NCBI GenBank assembly: GCA_963205465.1
Contig: CAUJKG010000174.1
Location: forward strand, 1-5,748
Direction: 5' to 3'
From: Pseudomonadota bacterium
Lineage (GTDB): Bacteria > Pseudomonadota > Alphaproteobacteria > Rhizobiales > Xanthobacteraceae
DNA length: 5,748 nt
Under the pieces are notes generated by a model. That model was not told the origin of the DNA. It worked only from the letters and a program-made list of their open reading frames with translations, and made no database searches. Positions 1-5,212 of this stretch are shown piece by piece. The stretch's first letter is position 1. The number at the start of each line of letters is the position of its first letter. The translations under genes were made by a program, and so were the position numbers.

Positions 1-549
1 CATCGCATCGGCGAAGCCGTCGAGCGCTTGCTCTTCGTCCTGATCGTCGATGCCGATCCGGCACTTCACCGTGACCGGAATTTTCACTGCGGCTTTCATC
101 GCGGCAACGCCATCCGCCACGCGCGCGGGCTCCGCCATCAGGCAGGCCCCGAAGTGTCCGCTCTTCACGCGATCGGAAGGGCAGCCGCAATTCAGATTGA
201 CTTCGTCGTAGCCGAGGTCTTCCGCGGTCCTCGCACTCGCAGCGAGATCCTGTGCGTTCGAGCCGCCTAGTTGAATCGCCACCGGATGTTCTTCCGGATT
301 GAAGCCGAGCAGCCGCGCGCGGTCGCCATGCAGCACCGCGCCGGTCGTGATCATCTCGGTGTAGAGCCGCGCGCGGCGCGACAGCAGGCGATGGAAAAAC
401 CGGCAGTGCCGGTCGGTCCATTCCATCATGGGCGCGACGGAAAAACGATATTGCGAAGAGGGCTTCAATTCCTGATCCGGGATTGGCGGCGGATTACGCG
501 GCGTCCGCCTTGCCGTCAAAATGCCGGCGCGCGGATTGAATTCTTCCAT
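1..549 (-). CDS. dusA: tRNA-dihydrouridine synthase A, N-terminal part (3' end beyond window)
   Basis: An FMN- and NADPH-dependent enzyme that reduces uridines in the tRNA D-loop to dihydrouridine; DusA family members act at U20/U20a. The 183 visible codons contain the family landmarks: RFSVAPMMEWTDRHCRFF (about residues 35-52), the TEMITTGAVLHGD stretch (64-76), VAIQLGGSN (90-98), and NLNCGCPSDRV (118-128), in which Cys123 matches the catalytic cysteine of GCPxxxV. FGACLM and the K-CRIGIDD strand follow. The C-terminal part of the TIM barrel and the helical domain lie outside the window. The start is uncertain. The only ATG upstream of the conserved core (base 549) lies inside the 3' end of the hxlR-type gene, giving a 56-base overlap and a proline-rich leader. 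A TTG at 468 would remove the overlap but has no well-spaced Shine-Dalgarno sequence. Gene identity is firm; the start is not. Confidence 0.93.
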   Translation of the reverse strand, partial: MEEFNPRAGILTARRTPRNPPPIPDQELKPSSQYRFSVAPMMEWTDRHCRFFHRLLSRRARLYTEMITTGAVLHGDRARLLGFNPEEHPVAIQLGGSNAQDLAASARTAEDLGYDEVNLNCGCPSDRVKSGHFGACLMAEPARVADGVAAMKAAVKIPVTVKCRIGIDDQDEEQALDGFADAM

Positions 550-913
550 AGTGCGTTTCCGCCCAGCGAACCAGCGTGCCCAGCGGCTCCAGCAGCGACT
601 CTCCCAACGGCGTGAGGCGGTATTCGACGCTCGGCGGCTGCGTCGGGAATACGGTGCGCAGGATCAGGCCGTTGCGCTGCAAATCGCGCAAGGTCTGCGT
701 CAACATCCGCTGCGAGATATCGGGGATCAGGCGGCGCAATTCGCCGAAGCGATAGGGCTTCTCGGAGAGCGAAAGCAGCATCAGCGTGCTCCACTTGTCG
801 CCGATCTGGTCCAGCACCTGCCGCACCGGACACTCGGAAAGCGACTGCCCAGAGATGTTTTGCGCGCGCAGGACATCCTGAATGCCCCGGGATGCGTTGG
901 CAGGCCGTTTCAT
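494..913 (-). CDS. HxlR/DUF24-family winged-helix transcriptional regulator (YtfH/QorR-like)
   Basis: A 139-residue DNA-binding protein of the HxlR (DUF24) family, which are dimeric winged-helix regulators that often sense electrophiles or oxidants through one N-terminal cysteine. The sequence shows the family entry motif ECPVRQVLDQIGDKWS (27-42), the helix-turn-helix with recognition helix ISQRMLTQTLRDL (66-78) and the wing SVEYRLTPLGESL (95-107). Cys28 is the only cysteine, at the position of the redox-active residue in YodB, HypR and QorR. The start at 913 is chosen because GGAGG lies 7 bases upstream; the frame stays open to 1015, but that extension would cover the divergent promoter region. 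It is divergent from the quinone oxidoreductase gene and probably cotranscribed with dusA downstream. The likely role, inferred from family and context, is repression of the divergent gene and itself, relieved by quinones or diamide-like oxidants. Confidence 0.9.
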   Translation of the reverse strand: MKRPANASRGIQDVLRAQNISGQSLSECPVRQVLDQIGDKWSTLMLLSLSEKPYRFGELRRLIPDISQRMLTQTLRDLQRNGLILRTVFPTQPPSVEYRLTPLGESLLEPLGTLVRWAETHYGRIQSARRHFDGKADAA

Positions 914-920
914 AGTGGTT

Positions 921-925
921 CCTCC
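921..925 (-). promoter_or_regulatory. Ribosome binding site of the HxlR-type gene
   Basis: GGAGG on the minus strand, 7 bases before the ATG at 913. It decides the start in favour of 913 over the more upstream in-frame ATG at 1015. Confidence 0.8.
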
Positions 926-984
926 GCAGTAACCAGCGCCCGCAAAACTGCCTTCTTTACGGACGGGCTTCGCTCTCGCATGTA

Positions 985-1011
985 GCGATGGTCTCCAGAA
1001 GAGACCATAGC
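985..1011. promoter_or_regulatory. Palindromic operator candidate between the HxlR-type gene and qorB
   Basis: A perfect inverted repeat ATGGTCTC (988-995) and GAGACCAT (1001-1008) is separated by CAGAA. Beyond one mismatched pair, a further GC (985-986) and GC (1010-1011) also match, so the symmetry spans 27 bases. It is centred at 998, in the 125-base spacer between two divergent starts (913 and 1039). HxlR dimers bind symmetric sites in such spacers, so this is the best candidate for the regulator's site. No convincing -35/-10 pair could be fixed on either side, so its exact effect on the two promoters is unknown. Confidence 0.6.
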
Positions 1012-1025
1012 ACAATTTTGCATAC

Positions 1026-1032
1026 AGGAAAG
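1026..1032 (+). promoter_or_regulatory. Ribosome binding site of qorB-like gene
   Basis: AGGAAAG, with the AGGA core 9 bases before the ATG at 1039. It supports 1039 as the start rather than the in-frame ATG at 988, which falls in the first arm of the palindrome. Confidence 0.7.
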
Positions 1033-1038
1033 ACGATC

Positions 1039-1929
1039 ATGTCCGGCCAATCCACTCTTCTCGTCACCGGCGCCAGCGGCCAGCTCGGCCGGCGCGCCAC
1101 CGAAATCCTGCTCGAAGCCAAAGCCGGCAAGATCATCGCCGGCACGCGCGATCCGGCAAAGGTGACGGACCTCGCTGCCAAGGGCGCGGAAGTTCGCAAG
1201 GTCGACTTCGACGACCCGGCGCTGGCCAAAGCATTCCGCGGCGTCGATCGCCTGCTATTGATTTCCACCGACGCGCTCGACACGCCGGGCAAGCGTCTCG
1301 TGCAACACAAGGCGGCGATCGCGGCGGCGAAGAAAGCCGGCGTCAAACACATCGTGTATACGTCGATGCCGAAGCCCGAGCCCGGATCGCCGATCACATT
1401 CGCGCCCGATCACTACGGCACCGAGCAGGCGCTCGAGCAAAGCGGCCTCGGCTGGACCGTGCTGCGCAACGGCTGGTACCAGGAAAATCTCCTGCACTCG
1501 CTCCCGCAGGTGCTTGCGTCCGGCAAATGGTTCTCGGCCGCAGGCAACGGCAAGGTCGCGCATGTCGCGCGCGAGGATGCCGCTTATGCCGCGGCCGCAG
1601 CACTAGCGGCGGAGCCGAAAGGCAATGCCCGCTACGACATCACCGGGCCTGCACTGTTGACGACCCGCGAAATCGCAACGCTTGCAAGCGAAGCCACCGG
1701 CAAGCCGATCGAAGTCGTCGACGTCACGGACGAACAACTCGTGCAAGGCATGATCGCAGCAGGCATGCCTGCCTTCCTCGCTCCAGTCTATGCGAGCTTC
1801 GATACCAACACCCGCGCCGGCAATATCGCGATCGCTCCCGGCGCCGTGCGTGAACTCACGGGCCGCGCGCCGCGTCCCCTGCAGCAATTTTTTGCCGCGA
1901 ACAAAGCGGCGCTGCTGCAGAACCACTAG
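1039..1929 (+). CDS. qorB: NAD(P)H:quinone oxidoreductase, NmrA-like SDR family (QorB/YtfG-like)
   Basis: A 296-residue cytosolic oxidoreductase of the atypical short-chain dehydrogenase (NmrA/QorB) group, which reduces quinones with NAD(P)H; E. coli QorB (YtfG) is of similar length. The Rossmann fold opens with LLVTGASGQLG (7-17), whose GxxGxxG loop binds the dinucleotide. TRDPAK (36-41) places an Arg where the NADPH 2'-phosphate is usually held. GVDRLLLIST (68-77), GVKHIVYTSM (101-110), DHYGTEQAL (124-132) and the very typical LRNGWYQENLL (142-152) follow, in the order seen in QorB. There is no classical YxxxK catalytic pair, as expected for this subfamily. The gene is divergent from an HxlR-type regulator, repeating the ytfH/ytfG arrangement, so induction by quinone or electrophile stress is likely. 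A terminator hairpin follows 16 bases after the stop. The physiological substrate is inferred from the family. Confidence 0.88.
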   Translation: MSGQSTLLVTGASGQLGRRATEILLEAKAGKIIAGTRDPAKVTDLAAKGAEVRKVDFDDPALAKAFRGVDRLLLISTDALDTPGKRLVQHKAAIAAAKKAGVKHIVYTSMPKPEPGSPITFAPDHYGTEQALEQSGLGWTVLRNGWYQENLLHSLPQVLASGKWFSAAGNGKVAHVAREDAAYAAAAALAAEPKGNARYDITGPALLTTREIATLASEATGKPIEVVDVTDEQLVQGMIAAGMPAFLAPVYASFDTNTRAGNIAIAPGAVRELTGRAPRPLQQFFAANKAALLQNH

Positions 1930-1945
1930 GCGGAACGGACACGTT

Positions 1946-1972
1946 GGGCGGCCGCGCATCGGCCGCCCCTTT
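1946..1972 (+). terminator. Intrinsic terminator of qorB-like gene
   Basis: A perfect 9-bp stem GGGCGGCCG (1946-1954) / CGGCCGCCC (1960-1968) with loop CGCAT, then CTTT. The stem is very stable but the T-tract is short, so termination may be incomplete. It lies 16 bases after the qorB-like stop codon and separates that gene from the DUF454 gene. Confidence 0.75.
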
Positions 1973-2005
1973 GCTCCGGCGAACGGTTATTGACGCGGCG
2001 GCAAT

Positions 2006-2027
2006 ATGCTATCCGCATGCTATGCGG
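2006..2027. repeat. Short direct and inverted repeats over the DUF454 gene start
   Basis: ATGCTAT occurs at 2006-2012 and again at 2017-2023, an 11-base period (about one helical turn). The same stretch contains the inverted repeat CCGCAT (2013-2018) / ATGCGG (2022-2027) around GCT. The second copy includes the start codon at 2022. This could be a protein-binding site or a small hairpin hiding the start codon; chance is also possible at this length. Confidence 0.4.
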
Positions 2028-2381
2028 CGCATCTACTTTGCTCTTGGATTCGTTTTCGTCGGCCTTGGATTCGTCGGCGCGTTTCTTCCCCTGCTCCCCA
2101 CGACTCCATTCCTGATCCTCGCTGCCGCCTGCTTCGCGCGGTCTTCGCCGCGGTTCGAGCAATGGCTTCTCAACCACGAACGCTTCGGCCCGATGCTTCG
2201 CGCCTGGCGCGATCGCGGCGCGATCCCATGGCACGCGAAACTGATGGCGCTTGCCGGCGCAAGTCTGGGGGTCGCCGTGTTCTGGATCGGGAGCCGGCCC
2301 GGACCGCTCCTGATGGCCGCGGTGATGACCCTCGTCGTCGCAGGGCTCATCTATGTATTTACCCGGCCGTCGTCGGGCTGA
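2022..2381 (+). CDS. DUF454 family inner-membrane protein (YbaN-like)
   Basis: A 119-residue protein of the DUF454/YbaN family, whose function is not established. The hallmark segment is FLPLLPTTPFLILAAACFAR (21-40) followed by SSPRFEQWLLNHERFGPMLRAW (41-62), the most conserved part of the family. Three hydrophobic spans are visible: about 4-39 (long enough for two passes or a re-entrant loop), 74-90 and 96-114, with a basic and polar stretch between them. The length is close to that of E. coli YbaN. The ATG at 2022 is chosen because the conserved hydrophobic segment begins right after it; an open extension to 1944 would run through the qorB terminator. No good Shine-Dalgarno sequence precedes the start. 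The gene stands alone between a terminator and the next promoter candidate, so its neighbours say little about its role. Confidence 0.85.
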   Translation: MRRIYFALGFVFVGLGFVGAFLPLLPTTPFLILAAACFARSSPRFEQWLLNHERFGPMLRAWRDRGAIPWHAKLMALAGASLGVAVFWIGSRPGPLLMAAVMTLVVAGLIYVFTRPSSG

Positions 2382-2405
2382 CGGCGTGAGGATTGCAGTC
2401 CGCCC

Positions 2406-2434
2406 TTGACGCCTTCCCGATGACGGGAAAATCT
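2406..2434 (+). promoter_or_regulatory. Possible promoter with internal palindrome before the flavoprotein gene
   Basis: TTGACG (2406-2411) is a near-consensus -35; 17 bases later AAATCT (2429-2434) is a weak -10. Between them lies TTCCCG (2414-2419) / CGGGAA (2424-2429) around ATGA, which could be an operator or, less likely, a weak terminator of the preceding gene. The start codon of the flavoprotein gene is 42 bases beyond the -10 candidate. Confidence 0.4.
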
Positions 2435-2464
2435 CGTTTCCGAAGCCGCCGATAGCGGCAAACA

Positions 2465-2470
2465 AGGAAA
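2465..2470 (+). promoter_or_regulatory. Ribosome binding site supporting a GTG start
   Basis: AGGAAA, with the AGGA core 8 bases before the GTG at 2477. It supports GTG as the true start of the flavoprotein gene; no ATG is available before the conserved N-terminal strand. Confidence 0.7.
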
Positions 2471-2476
2471 CGCCAA

Positions 2477-3439
2477 GTGCCAATTCCAATCCAGTTTCAG
2501 GGCCGCCTGTCGATCCCGGCAGTCGCCGCGCCCATGTTCCTCGTTTCGAACCCCGATCTCGTCGTCGAATGCTGCAAGGCCGGCATTGTCGGCACCTTCC
2601 CCGCACTCAATCAGCGCACCAGCGCGGGTTACGAAGAATGGCTGGTCGAGATCAAGGAACGGCTCGAGAAATACGAGCGCGACAGCGGCAAGCAGGCCGC
2701 GCCCTTTGGCGTGAACCTGATCGTTCACAAGAGCAATCCGCGCGTCGAGCCGGATCTCGAAATCTCCCGCAAGCATAAGGTGCCGCTCATCATCACGTCC
2801 CTCGGCGCGGTAAAGGAACTGGTCGGCGCGGTGCAGGGCTATGGCGGCCACGTGTTTCACGACGTCATCAATATCCGTCACGCGCGCAAAGCGGCGGAGG
2901 CCGGCGTCGACGGCCTGATCGGTGTCTGCGTGGGTGCGGGCGGACACGCGGGTCTGCTCTCGCCCTTCGCGCTCATTCCTGAAATCAGGAAATTTTTTCC
3001 GAAGACGATCCTGCTCTCCGGCGTCATGTCCACCGGCCGCCACGTCGCGGCGGCGAGACTGATCGGCGCCGATCTCGCCTATCTCGGCACACGCTTCATC
3101 GCGACGCGGGAGAGCATGGCGCAGGACCGCTTCAAGCAGATGATCGTCGATACCAACGCGAATGACATTGTGTACACGGCGGCGATTTCCGGCGTGCACG
3201 GCAATTTTCTGATGCCGTCAATTGCAGCCCATGGCGAAAACATCGATCTCAACTCGTCGCATAAAATGAGCATCGAACAGGAAGGCCGCGCCTGGAAAGA
3301 TGTGTGGTCGGCGGGCCAGGGCGTCGGCTCGATTGGCGACGTGCCAACGACCGCCGAACTCTGCGCACGGCTGATCCGGGAATATCGCGAGGCAATCGAA
3401 GAACTGGCGGACGAGCGCGCCGCCATCGCCGCACAATAG
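2477..3439 (+). CDS. Nitronate monooxygenase / 2-nitropropane dioxygenase family flavoprotein
   Basis: A 320-residue FMN-dependent TIM-barrel protein of the NMO/NPD family, of usual length. Family members oxidise alkyl nitronates to carbonyl compounds and nitrite, but many in this family act on other or unknown substrates, and FabK enoyl-ACP reductases are related. Visible motifs are IPAVAAPMFLVSNPDLV (13-29) at the first strand, GIVGTFPALNQRT (36-48), FGVNLIVHKSNPR (77-89), GVCVGAGGHAGLLSPFALI (149-167) with His157 at the usual catalytic-base position, LLSGVMSTGRHVAAARLIGA (179-198) for FMN phosphate binding, and YLGTRFIATRES (202-213). The tail SAGQGVGSIGDVPTTAEL (278-295) is also typical. 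It starts with GTG behind a good ribosome binding site. The acyl-CoA ligase gene begins 15 bases after its stop, so the two are probably cotranscribed. The family is sure; the substrate is not, and the partner gene hints at an acyl or acyl-CoA compound. Confidence 0.88.
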   Translation: MPIPIQFQGRLSIPAVAAPMFLVSNPDLVVECCKAGIVGTFPALNQRTSAGYEEWLVEIKERLEKYERDSGKQAAPFGVNLIVHKSNPRVEPDLEISRKHKVPLIITSLGAVKELVGAVQGYGGHVFHDVINIRHARKAAEAGVDGLIGVCVGAGGHAGLLSPFALIPEIRKFFPKTILLSGVMSTGRHVAAARLIGADLAYLGTRFIATRESMAQDRFKQMIVDTNANDIVYTAAISGVHGNFLMPSIAAHGENIDLNSSHKMSIEQEGRAWKDVWSAGQGVGSIGDVPTTAELCARLIREYREAIEELADERAAIAAQ

Positions 3440-3454
3440 AGCGAGCATCGAGCA

Positions 3455-5011
3455 ATGAATCCCGAAGCCTGGATCGATATTCCCTTTCTCTCGCTTTCCG
3501 ATCTCATTCGCGATCACGCGAAAGAGCGCGGCAGCCATGCCGCCATCATCCAGGACGGACGCAAGCTCGATTACGCAGCACTCGACCAATATATCGATCG
3601 CGTCGCGGCAACGTTGCAACGCGACGGCCTGAAAGCAAAAGATAGCATCGCGATCTGCGCCTATACTTCGGTAGAATATCTCGCGGTATTTCTCGCGGCC
3701 TTGCGTGCGGGCATTGCGGTCGCGCCGCTTGCGCCCTCCTCCACACCGGAAACCATCGCGACGATGATTTCCGACGCGGGCGCGAAGCTCTTCTTTCTCG
3801 ACAAGGGCGTCGCAGAGGAAATCAAAAGGGTCGATGGCTCGATCAAAGTGCGGCGGATCTCGCTCGACGATTCCGATGCCGGAGAGCCTTACTCGACATG
3901 GCTTGCCGCGGAGGGAGCAAAGCCCGCGCATGTCGATATCGATCCCCAGTCCGCCTTCAACATCATCTATTCGTCGGGCACCACCGGCACGCCCAAAGGC
4001 ATCGTGCAGTCGCACGCCATGCGCTGGGGCCAGGTGCAGCGTGCTTCCGTCATCGGCTATACGCCCGACGCAGTGACCATGGTTTCGACGCCGCTCTATT
4101 CCAACACCACGCTGGTCAGCGTATTTCCGACGCTCTACATGGGCGGCACGCTGGTCATGATGGCGAAATTCGACGTCGAGAAATTTCTCCAACTTTCCGA
4201 AAAACATCGCGCCAGCCACGCCATGCTCGTGCCGGTTCAGTACCGGCGCATCATGGCGCATCCGGAGTTCGACAAGTTCGATCTCGCTTCTTACAAGATG
4301 AAATTCTCGACCAGCGCGCCATTCGCGGCCGACGTGAAGGCGGATGTCGTCAAGCGCTGGCCCGGCGGCCTGCGTGAATATTACGGCCTCACTGAAGGCG
4401 GCGGCACCTGCATGCTCGCGGCCGAGCTTTATCCGGACAAGCTGCACACCGTGGGGCAGCCGCTGCCGGGCCACGACATGCGGCTGATCGACGAGAACGG
4501 CGAGGAAGTCGCGCGCGGCGAAATCGGCGAAGTGGTCGGCCACTCGCCGATCATGATGAGCGGCTATCACAATAATCCCGAAAAGAGCCGCGATGCCGAG
4601 TGGTTCGACAAGACCGGCAAGCGCTTCATTCGCACCGGCGACGTAGGCCGCTTCGACGAAGACGGCTTTCTCACGCTGATGGACCGCAAGAAGGACATGA
4701 TCATCTCGGGCGGATTCAACATCTACCCGAGCGACATCGAAGCGCTGATGACGCAGCATCCGGCGGTGCTCGAAGCGGCGGTCGTCGGCGTGCCGTCGCT
4801 CAAGTGGGGAGAAACCCCGGTCGCCTTCGTCGTGCTGAAATCCGGAGCCACCGCCAGCGCTGGCGAGCTTCAGCAATGGACCAATGAGCGCGTCGGCAAG
4901 ACGCAGCGGCTTGCCCTCGTCGAGATCATGGCAAGCCTGCCCCGCAGCGCCATCGGCAAGGTGCTCAAGCGAGAGTTGCGCGACACCGTGAAGCTCGCGG
5001 AAAGCACGTAA
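3455..5011 (+). CDS. AMP-forming acyl-CoA ligase (ANL superfamily)
   Basis: A 518-residue enzyme of the acyl/aryl-CoA synthetase family, which activates a carboxylic acid with ATP to an acyl adenylate and transfers it to CoA. All core motifs are present in order: P-loop YSSGTTGTPKG (172-182), the adenine-binding YYGLTEGG (309-316), RTGDVGRFDEDGFL (393-406) with the ribose-binding Asp396, the hinge and CoA-tunnel motif DRKKDMIISGGFNIYPSDIE (410-429), and PRSAIGKVLKREL (496-508) with the catalytic Lys502. It is about the usual length for fatty-acid or 4-coumarate:CoA ligase-like proteins, has no signal peptide or membrane span, and should be cytosolic. It follows the flavoprotein gene by 15 bases in the same direction. 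The ribosome binding site is weak (AGAGCGAG), which suggests reliance on translation from upstream. Substrate preference (medium-chain, aromatic or branched acid) cannot be judged from sequence alone. Confidence 0.92.
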   Translation: MNPEAWIDIPFLSLSDLIRDHAKERGSHAAIIQDGRKLDYAALDQYIDRVAATLQRDGLKAKDSIAICAYTSVEYLAVFLAALRAGIAVAPLAPSSTPETIATMISDAGAKLFFLDKGVAEEIKRVDGSIKVRRISLDDSDAGEPYSTWLAAEGAKPAHVDIDPQSAFNIIYSSGTTGTPKGIVQSHAMRWGQVQRASVIGYTPDAVTMVSTPLYSNTTLVSVFPTLYMGGTLVMMAKFDVEKFLQLSEKHRASHAMLVPVQYRRIMAHPEFDKFDLASYKMKFSTSAPFAADVKADVVKRWPGGLREYYGLTEGGGTCMLAAELYPDKLHTVGQPLPGHDMRLIDENGEEVARGEIGEVVGHSPIMMSGYHNNPEKSRDAEWFDKTGKRFIRTGDVGRFDEDGFLTLMDRKKDMIISGGFNIYPSDIEALMTQHPAVLEAAVVGVPSLKWGETPVAFVVLKSGATASAGELQQWTNERVGKTQRLALVEIMASLPRSAIGKVLKRELRDTVKLAEST

Positions 5012-5026
5012 TCCCGCCGCAATCCG

Positions 5027-5045
5027 CGCCGCAGCGGCTTGATTT
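5027..5045 (+). terminator. Possible terminator of the flavoprotein-ligase unit
   Basis: A short stem GCCG (5028-5031) / CGGC (5035-5038) around CAG is followed by TTGATTTT. The stem is small and the T-tract interrupted, so this is a weak call. It begins 16 bases after the ligase stop; the stronger hairpins further right may share the job. Confidence 0.3.
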
Positions 5046-5080
5046 TCCGCGCGGAATTCGCGCTTTTCTCGCGCGCTGCG

Positions 5081-5099
5081 AGGGACTAATGCTGTCCCT
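5081..5099. repeat. Small hairpin, first of three before pepN
   Basis: AGGGAC (5081-5086) and GTCCCT (5094-5099) form a perfect 6-bp stem with a 7-base loop. Its last two bases are also the first two of the next hairpin, so both cannot form completely at once. Confidence 0.5.
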
Positions 5100-5140
5100 A
5101 AAGCAGGATGACTTCTCTTCGAATCGTCATCCCGCTTTAG
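5098..5140. repeat. Long hairpin repeat with CTAAAGC ends
   Basis: CTAAAGC-A-GGATGAC (5098-5112) pairs with GTCATCC-C-GCTTTAG (5126-5140), a 15-position stem with one A/C mismatch and a 13-base loop. From memory, similar palindromes with GTCATCCCGCTTTAG arms occur many times between genes in Bradyrhizobium-like genomes, so this is probably a copy of a dispersed extragenic repeat. There is no T-tract after it; it may act in mRNA stability or partial termination. Confidence 0.65.
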
Positions 5141-5150
5141 CTCATTGATC

Positions 5151-5199
5151 GAGCATGATCTGTTCCGAAAACCGCTTCACACTTTTCGAGATCATGCTC
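5151..5199. repeat. GAGCATGATC dispersed palindrome
   Basis: GAGCATGATC (5151-5160) and GATCATGCTC (5190-5199) are a perfect 10-bp inverted repeat. Inside it CGAAAA (5166-5171) pairs with TTTTCG (5183-5188), giving a bulged hairpin of 49 bases. From memory, this pattern of GAGCATGATC, then CGAAAAC and TTTTCG, is a common intergenic repeat of Bradyrhizobium, Rhodopseudomonas and relatives. It ends one base before the pepN ribosome binding site. Confidence 0.75.
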
Positions 5200-5200
5200 C

Positions 5201-5205
5201 AGGAG
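5201..5205 (+). promoter_or_regulatory. Ribosome binding site of pepN, abutting a hairpin
   Basis: AGGAG lies 7 bases before the ATG at 5213. It starts 2 bases after the GAGCATGATC palindrome ends, and the preceding CTCC (5197-5200) is itself complementary to GGAG. Folding of the leader could therefore influence access to this site. Confidence 0.75.
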
Positions 5206-5212
5206 AAATAAG

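Noticed and set aside
28..615. Two plus-strand open frames (28-270 and 271-615)
   Set aside because: They are antisense to dusA, whose conserved motifs are continuous on the minus strand.
914..1015. N-terminal extension of the HxlR-type protein to an ATG at 1015
   Set aside because: It would cover the operator candidate and has no family homology that I recognise; a strong ribosome binding site marks 913.
1944..2021. N-terminal extension of the DUF454 protein
   Set aside because: It would begin inside the qorB terminator stem, and the added residues are not hydrophobic or family-like.
2351..3199. 282-codon minus-strand open frame
   Set aside because: It runs opposite the well-supported flavoprotein gene and has low-complexity charged composition and no family motif.
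3218..4876. 552-codon open frame on the minus strand opposite the flavoprotein and ligase genes
   Set aside because: Its translation is rich in Arg, His, Asp and Ala with no recognisable domain, while the plus strand carries two complete enzymes with all motifs. Long antisense frames are common under GC-rich third positions.
5045..5056. 12-base palindrome TTCCGCGCGGAA after the ligase
   Set aside because: It is short, lies in a very GC-rich stretch and has no loop or T-tract, so it is not convincing as an operator or terminator by itself.
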